From contig NZ_JALGBI010000001.1 in assembly GCF_022809125.1 (NCBI RefSeq), positions 3,162,001 through 3,226,000 on the forward strand: 64,000 bases of DNA. The letters are read 5' to 3'. The notes under the pieces are model-generated. The model did no database searches, had not been told where the DNA came from, and worked only from the letters and a program-made list of their open reading frames with translations. This DNA is from Variovorax terrae (GTDB lineage Bacteria > Pseudomonadota > Gammaproteobacteria > Burkholderiales > Burkholderiaceae_C). The position numbers were made by a program, and so were the translations under genes. The stretch's first letter is position 1, and every line of letters starts with the position of its first letter. Shown here one piece after another: positions 59,850-64,000 of the stretch.

Positions 59850-60644
59850 CTACTTACGAAGGCCGTTGATCATGCCGAGCATTTCATCAGAAGCCTGTAC
59901 CACCTTCACACTCGCCTCATACGCTCTCTGGGCCACCATGAGATTGACCATCTCATCGACCATCCTGACATTGGATCCTTCAAGATACCCCTGCATCAGA
60001 GTCCCCATGTTCTCGTCCCCGGCCTTGCCGGCGATGGGTTCGCCCGACGCTTCGCTGCTGCGATAGAGGCTGTCGCCTTGGGCCAGCAATCCCGATGGAC
60101 TCGTGAACCGCACCAGCTCGAGTTGCCCGATGTCTATGGGGGTAGATTGCCCCGCCACTGTCACTTGAACATGCCCATCAGAACCGATGGTCATGGTTTT
60201 CATGTTTTCAGGCAGCGCGATGCCCGGCTTCAGTGCATAGCCTGCCGGAGTTGCCAACATCCCATCACGATTGATCTTGAAGGTACCGCCACGCGTGAAG
60301 GCCCGAGAGCCGTCAGGCATGGTGAGCTCGAAAAACCCATCACCTTGTACTGCGATATCAAAAGTGGCGTCTGTCTTCTTGATGTCGCCCATGTCGAACT
60401 GCTTGGACAGACTCGCGATGCCGACTCCCGCGCCAGAGCGAGAACTCACCCCCAAAATACCAGTGTCGTTGTCCATCACAGGCTGCGCCGAACGAGCTGC
60501 TTCACGAACCATCAGATCAGAAAAACTGACCCTCCCCTTCTTAAAACCCGAAGTGTTCGCATTAGCGATGTTGTTCGCAATGGTATCGACATTCATTTGC
60601 TGGGCCTGCATGCCCGTGGCACCGATATACATAGCATCAAACAT
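59850..60644 (-). CDS. flgG: Distal rod protein FlgG
   Basis: A 264-residue protein of normal FlgG length. It starts MFDAMYIGATGMQAQQMNVD with NNIANANTSGFKKGRVSFSD. Middle motif: FDIAVQGDGFFELTMPDGSR, and AFTRGGTFKINRDGMLATPA. C-terminus: MQGYLEGSNVRMVDEMVNLM and VAQRAYEASVKVVQASDEML. It forms the distal rod that passes through the P and L rings. Confidence 0.94.
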   Translation of the reverse strand: MFDAMYIGATGMQAQQMNVDTIANNIANANTSGFKKGRVSFSDLMVREAARSAQPVMDNDTGILGVSSRSGAGVGIASLSKQFDMGDIKKTDATFDIAVQGDGFFELTMPDGSRAFTRGGTFKINRDGMLATPAGYALKPGIALPENMKTMTIGSDGHVQVTVAGQSTPIDIGQLELVRFTSPSGLLAQGDSLYRSSEASGEPIAGKAGDENMGTLMQGYLEGSNVRMVDEMVNLMVAQRAYEASVKVVQASDEMLGMINGLRK

Positions 60645-60666
60645 GTTTACTCTCCATCATTAGAGG

Positions 60667-61452
60667 TCAGCTCAAATCACCTAGCTTTCGTATCGCCGTT
60701 CCCAGCATTTCGTCATAGCCAAGCGCTACTTTCTGCATGGACTCAAAATGACGCATGGTTTGCATCAGCGACATCATTTCCTGCATTGAGCTCACGTTGG
60801 AGTTCTCCAGAGAACCTTGACGCACCTGCCCTCCCACGTCATTCACTTGCACAGCACTACTCCCGCTCCCCCAAAGGCCATCACCAAGCCGCACAAGAGA
60901 ACTGGGAGATTCAAAGTTAACCACTTTGATTTGCGCCACAGGAATTGCTTCAACGGATCCAGATGCGGTCTTGGATTCGAAAACTTGCCCTGAGCCGTCG
61001 ATGAAAGGATCTGGTCGATTCAAGAAAATCTCGCCTCCCTTGCCCATCACGAGATCTCCTCTTGCGGTAACAAGCCGGCCACGACCATCCAGACGAAACG
61101 CACCTTGACGGGTGTATGCGAGACCATCTGCCGTTGAAATCTCGAAATAACCCGGCCCCGTCAATGCCAAGTCCAGACTCTGCCCTGTCGATTTGAGGGT
61201 GCCGGCGCGGGTATCCACCAGCACCGTTGCTAGTGCGCCTACGTTCTGCGATGTGCTTCGCGAACCACTCATTCGCTCGTTGTCCATCGATTGGACGAAA
61301 GTTCCACCCAGCGGCGATGCCTGAGGAAGTGTGACCACCACATCTCGCTTGTAGCCTGGCGTGAGCGCATTGGCGAGATTGACACCGACTCGCTCCAAGC
61401 GAGCCATGTCTTGATGCATGCTGTTAAGACTTATGGCAAGAATTTCGTTCAT
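60667..61452 (-). CDS. flgF: Proximal/distal rod protein FlgF
   Basis: A 261-residue rod protein. N-terminus: ISLNSMHQDMARLERVGVNL with ANALTPGYKRD. Middle: SLDLALTGPGYFEISTADGL and AYTRQGAFRLDGRGRLVTAR. C-terminus: GSLENSNVSSMQEMMSLMQT with MRHFESMQKVALGYDEMLGT. It sits between flhA and flgG. The order flgF-flgG and its slightly more divergent sequence make FlgF the better call. Confidence 0.88.
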   Translation of the reverse strand: MNEILAISLNSMHQDMARLERVGVNLANALTPGYKRDVVVTLPQASPLGGTFVQSMDNERMSGSRSTSQNVGALATVLVDTRAGTLKSTGQSLDLALTGPGYFEISTADGLAYTRQGAFRLDGRGRLVTARGDLVMGKGGEIFLNRPDPFIDGSGQVFESKTASGSVEAIPVAQIKVVNFESPSSLVRLGDGLWGSGSSAVQVNDVGGQVRQGSLENSNVSSMQEMMSLMQTMRHFESMQKVALGYDEMLGTAIRKLGDLS

Positions 61453-61469
61453 GGCGTGAAATTGCTGAC

Positions 61470-63536
61470 TCAGAGTTGAACGACACCGAACGACTTGAGT
61501 TCGACACTATGAGGTATTTCAGCCATGGACAGCACCCGCAGGTGGGGCATCACACGCTCGGACAAAGAACGCACATGCCGACGTAATTCAGGCGCACATA
61601 GCAGGACGGGCAGCAGATTGTTTTTCATCATGCGCTCCGCTTGTTGAACAAGCCTAGTGACAAACTGTTCCGCCATCTTGGGCTCCAGCACAAAGGGTTG
61701 CGCTGATGACTGTTCCCGCGCCGCATGAATACTTTGCAGAAAACGGCTCTCCATGGCCGGGTCCAATGTGATGACGTGCAATGCTGTGGCATCCCCTAGC
61801 AAGCTCTGACAAATAGCATGGCCAAGCCGTTGACGAACGGCCTCAGTCAGTTGAGCTGCATCCTTGGTCACTCGACCTGCATCGGACAATACTTCGAGAA
61901 TTGCCTCAATATGCCGGATCGAAACTTTTTCGCGAAGAAGGTTCTGCAGTACCTTCTGTAGTTCGCTTGTAGACAGTATTGTCGGAATGAGTTCCTCGAC
62001 AAGTCCAGCTTGGTTCTGGCGAACTCGTGCAAGTAGCCGATCTACTTCTGAGCGCGTCAGCAAACTCGCCGATTCACGTCGTAAAACCTCAGTCAGATGC
62101 GTCATGAAGACAGCCGATCCATCCACAAGCGTGTACTTTGCCTGGGTCGCCGCATCGCGCAATGACTCCTCAATCCACACGGCGGGCAGCCCGTAAGTAG
62201 GATCACGAGTGACCTCACCAGGAATGGATCGGGTATCTCCCGCCGGATGAATGGCTAGCAGTTGTGTTGTGCGTGCCTGACCCTTGGCCACCTGCACGCC
62301 ATCAATCCAGATTTCGTAGCGATCTGCCTCCAGGCGGGAGGCATCTTTGAATCTCACGCGTGGCAGTACCAAGCCCAGCTCCTGCGCGTGCTGTTTTCGA
62401 AAAGCCGCCACACGCTCCATAAATGGACTTCCAGCCTGATGAACTGCGGCCACCCAGTGACTCCCTACAAAAACTTCCAGAGGCTCAACGGGCAGCAACG
62501 CGTAAGGATCATCAACAGCAGATTCCGCCTCCTTAGCTGCTACCTTACCTTGATCTTTGCTTGGAGTTGCGCCGTTGCTAGAAACAGTTCGATAGAGGAT
62601 CGCAGATATCAGCAACAGACCGCCTAACAACACCATGGTCGGTGCCACGGGAATGCCAGGCAGCAACAGCAATCCACCAAGTGTTCCTGCAACAAGAAGC
62701 AAAGTCTTGGGAAATGAGGTGATCTGGCGTAGTACCTCGTGGCTGAGATTGGCGTCCGATGCGGATCGGGTGACAATGATGCCTGTGCCCACCGCGATGA
62801 CGAGAGCGGGCACCTGTGTGACAATGCCATCTCCGATGGTGAGCAGAGTGTAGGTCTGAAGCGCCTGCGCCCAGGGCAATCCATGCTGCATCACACCGAT
62901 CACCAGCCCCCCGATGATGTTGATCAGCAAGATGATGATGCCAGCCACGGCATCTCCCTTCACGAACTTGCTGGCTCCATCCATGGACCCATAGAACGCC
63001 GCTTCCTTTTCGAGATTCTTTCGTCGGCGCTGCGCTTCAGCCTGGTCGATGAATCCCATGTTCAGATCCGCGTCGATGCTCATCTGCTGCCCGGGCATGC
63101 TGTCGAGAGTAAAGCGTGCAGCCACCTCTGAAACGCGCTGAGCCCCGTTGGTAACCACCACATACTGCACAACGATCAGAATCAGAAAAACAATCAAACC
63201 GATCACATAGTTTCCACCCACTACAAATGAGCCAATGGCTGCAATCACACGACCTGCGTCGCCGTCCGACAGAATCAGCCGAGTCGCAGCGACATTGAGT
63301 GACAGTCGGAATAGAGTCGCGATCAATAGCAATGAAGGAAACGTGGAAAACTCTACAGGTCTGGCCATGTAGAACGTGAGCAATAAAATCAGAAAGGCGA
63401 AGCTGAAGTTCGTCAGAATGAGAAAGTCCAGCAAGCCGCTTGGTATAGGCGCAAACAGAACAACCAGGACCCCGAGCACGACCAAGACCATCGCCACATC
63501 GCTGTGTCGTCCAAGAAGGCGCTGCATGGCGTTCAT
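61470..63536 (-). CDS. flhA: Flagellar export gate protein FlhA
   Basis: A 688-residue FlhA. The N-terminal half has about eight membrane helices, beginning VAMVLVVLGVLVVLFAPIPS. The FHIPEP-family signature DSMPGQQMSIDAD is at residues 145-157, in a cytoplasmic loop that contains acidic and basic conserved residues. The C-terminal cytoplasmic domain (from about 340) includes PLEVFVGSHWVAAVHQAGSP and ends VLSMAEIPHSVELKSFGVVQ. It overlaps the flhB stop by four bases (ATGA). It binds substrate-chaperone complexes and couples the proton motive force to export. Confidence 0.96.
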   Translation of the reverse strand: MNAMQRLLGRHSDVAMVLVVLGVLVVLFAPIPSGLLDFLILTNFSFAFLILLLTFYMARPVEFSTFPSLLLIATLFRLSLNVAATRLILSDGDAGRVIAAIGSFVVGGNYVIGLIVFLILIVVQYVVVTNGAQRVSEVAARFTLDSMPGQQMSIDADLNMGFIDQAEAQRRRKNLEKEAAFYGSMDGASKFVKGDAVAGIIILLINIIGGLVIGVMQHGLPWAQALQTYTLLTIGDGIVTQVPALVIAVGTGIIVTRSASDANLSHEVLRQITSFPKTLLLVAGTLGGLLLLPGIPVAPTMVLLGGLLLISAILYRTVSSNGATPSKDQGKVAAKEAESAVDDPYALLPVEPLEVFVGSHWVAAVHQAGSPFMERVAAFRKQHAQELGLVLPRVRFKDASRLEADRYEIWIDGVQVAKGQARTTQLLAIHPAGDTRSIPGEVTRDPTYGLPAVWIEESLRDAATQAKYTLVDGSAVFMTHLTEVLRRESASLLTRSEVDRLLARVRQNQAGLVEELIPTILSTSELQKVLQNLLREKVSIRHIEAILEVLSDAGRVTKDAAQLTEAVRQRLGHAICQSLLGDATALHVITLDPAMESRFLQSIHAAREQSSAQPFVLEPKMAEQFVTRLVQQAERMMKNNLLPVLLCAPELRRHVRSLSERVMPHLRVLSMAEIPHSVELKSFGVVQL

Positions 63537-64000
63537 GTTCGCGCTCCCGCTGCGGCACGGGTATGGTATTGCTCACGCATGGCCAGCACCCAAACAATGA
63601 TGCGCGCTACTTGAGCGTACAACTCTGGTGGGACATGATTTTCTACCGGAAGATCGTGATAGATACGGCGTGCCAGCGAGGGGCTTTGCACCACAGGAAT
63701 TCGATGCCGTGCGGCGATTTCCCGCATGGCAGCGGCCAAGTGCCCAGCTCCTTTGGCCAACAGCTGAGGTGACTCCATCTCACCGTGCACGTAACGCAAA
63801 GCCACGGCGACATGAGTCGGATTGGTAATGACGACGTCCGCATTGCGCGTCTTCTGCAACGCCAGACTGCGCGCCAACAGCTCGCGGCGCAGCTCGCGCA
63901 TCCGAGCCCGAATGCGGGGATCCCCATCGCGGTGTTTGGTCTCGTCCTTCAACTCGCGACGACTCATGCGCATCTTCTTGGCGAACTCATACCGGGTATA
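63533..64000 (-). CDS. flhB: Flagellar export switch protein FlhB, C-terminal part (runs off window)
   Basis: The frame is open to the window edge, so the membrane part is missing. 155 residues are visible, starting YTRYEFAKKMRMSRRELKDE just outside the last membrane helix. Next is the autocleavage site N-P-T-H in ADVVITNPTHVAVALRY, then ARRIYHDLPVENHVPPELYA, the FlhB C-terminal domain. Cleavage between N and P switches export from hook to filament substrates. It is the most upstream gene seen in the operon, so the promoter and possibly fliQ and fliR are outside. Confidence 0.93.
   Translation of the reverse strand, partial: YTRYEFAKKMRMSRRELKDETKHRDGDPRIRARMRELRRELLARSLALQKTRNADVVITNPTHVAVALRYVHGEMESPQLLAKGAGHLAAAMREIAARHRIPVVQSPSLARRIYHDLPVENHVPPELYAQVARIIVWVLAMREQYHTRAAAGART

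Noticed and set aside
1-64000. CRISPR array, tRNA, rRNA
   Set aside because: No regularly spaced short repeats or cloverleaf-like sequence noticed on either strand. A tRNA scan was not possible here.

Overview
This window looks like chromosomal DNA from a GC-rich beta-proteobacterium. Burkholderiales, probably Comamonadaceae, is my inference from codon usage, the IS66 element, the LysM-bearing giant YD-repeat proteins and the flagellar gene style. It falls into five regions, nearly all transcribed on the minus strand.

Region 1 (1-3350) is a compact five-gene operon. A 62-residue peptide with a strong ribosome binding site and a candidate sigma-70 promoter leads two dissimilar Fe(II)/2-oxoglutarate-type oxygenases, a trans-sulfuration-type PLP enzyme and an FkbM-type methyltransferase cut by the window edge. 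It looks like an uncharacterised peptide-derived or amino-acid-derived metabolite pathway. Region 2 (3669-7160) holds an intact IS66 element with 25-bp terminal repeats and an 8-bp target duplication that splits a small ORF, then a truncated orphan gene and a strong bidirectional terminator.

Region 3 (7157-41652) is a giant Rhs/YD-repeat toxin locus. The main gene encodes 4913 residues: a YD core, an aromatic-rich middle segment, LysM, an Ala/Gly-rich pre-tip domain and a lipase-like tip. Downstream lie two displaced toxin tips, each followed by its own immunity-like gene. Between the main core and those tips sits an 8016-bp unit present twice in perfect tandem (11885-19900 and 19901-27916). 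Each unit carries a tyrosine recombinase, a CHC2/TOPRIM primase-ATPase, an XRE regulator, three small genes, a palindrome-rich non-coding stretch and, at one end, an Rhs lipase tip with a membrane immunity gene. All three unit boundaries fall on the same short core (ccaaacgc), which encodes Ala-Phe-Gly of a conserved AFGNA motif at the core/tip border. Removing the units in silico joins the 4578-residue core in frame to the displaced tip at 10633-11892 and gives a predicted 4995-residue Rhs protein. My main proposal is that this is an integrative element which uses the coding sequence of the Rhs tip border as its attachment site, and so swaps the effector warhead when it inserts.

Region 4 (42066-44351) has two plus-strand genes (a TPR protein and an unknown protein) converging on a minus-strand TPR gene.

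Region 5 (44380-64000) is a continuous, translationally coupled flagellar operon: flhB-flhA-flgF-flgG-flgA-flgH-flgI-flgB-flgC-fliE-fliF-fliG-fliH-fliI-fliJ-fliK-flgD-flgE-fliM-fliN-fliO-fliP-fliA. It is divergent. FliG is short, FliM lacks the usual CheY-binding start, FliP has a long leader, and fliQ, fliR, flagellin, motor and chemotaxis genes are not in the window. A second (lateral-type) flagellum or a flagellum-derived export machine is likely.

I saw no tRNA, rRNA or CRISPR array.
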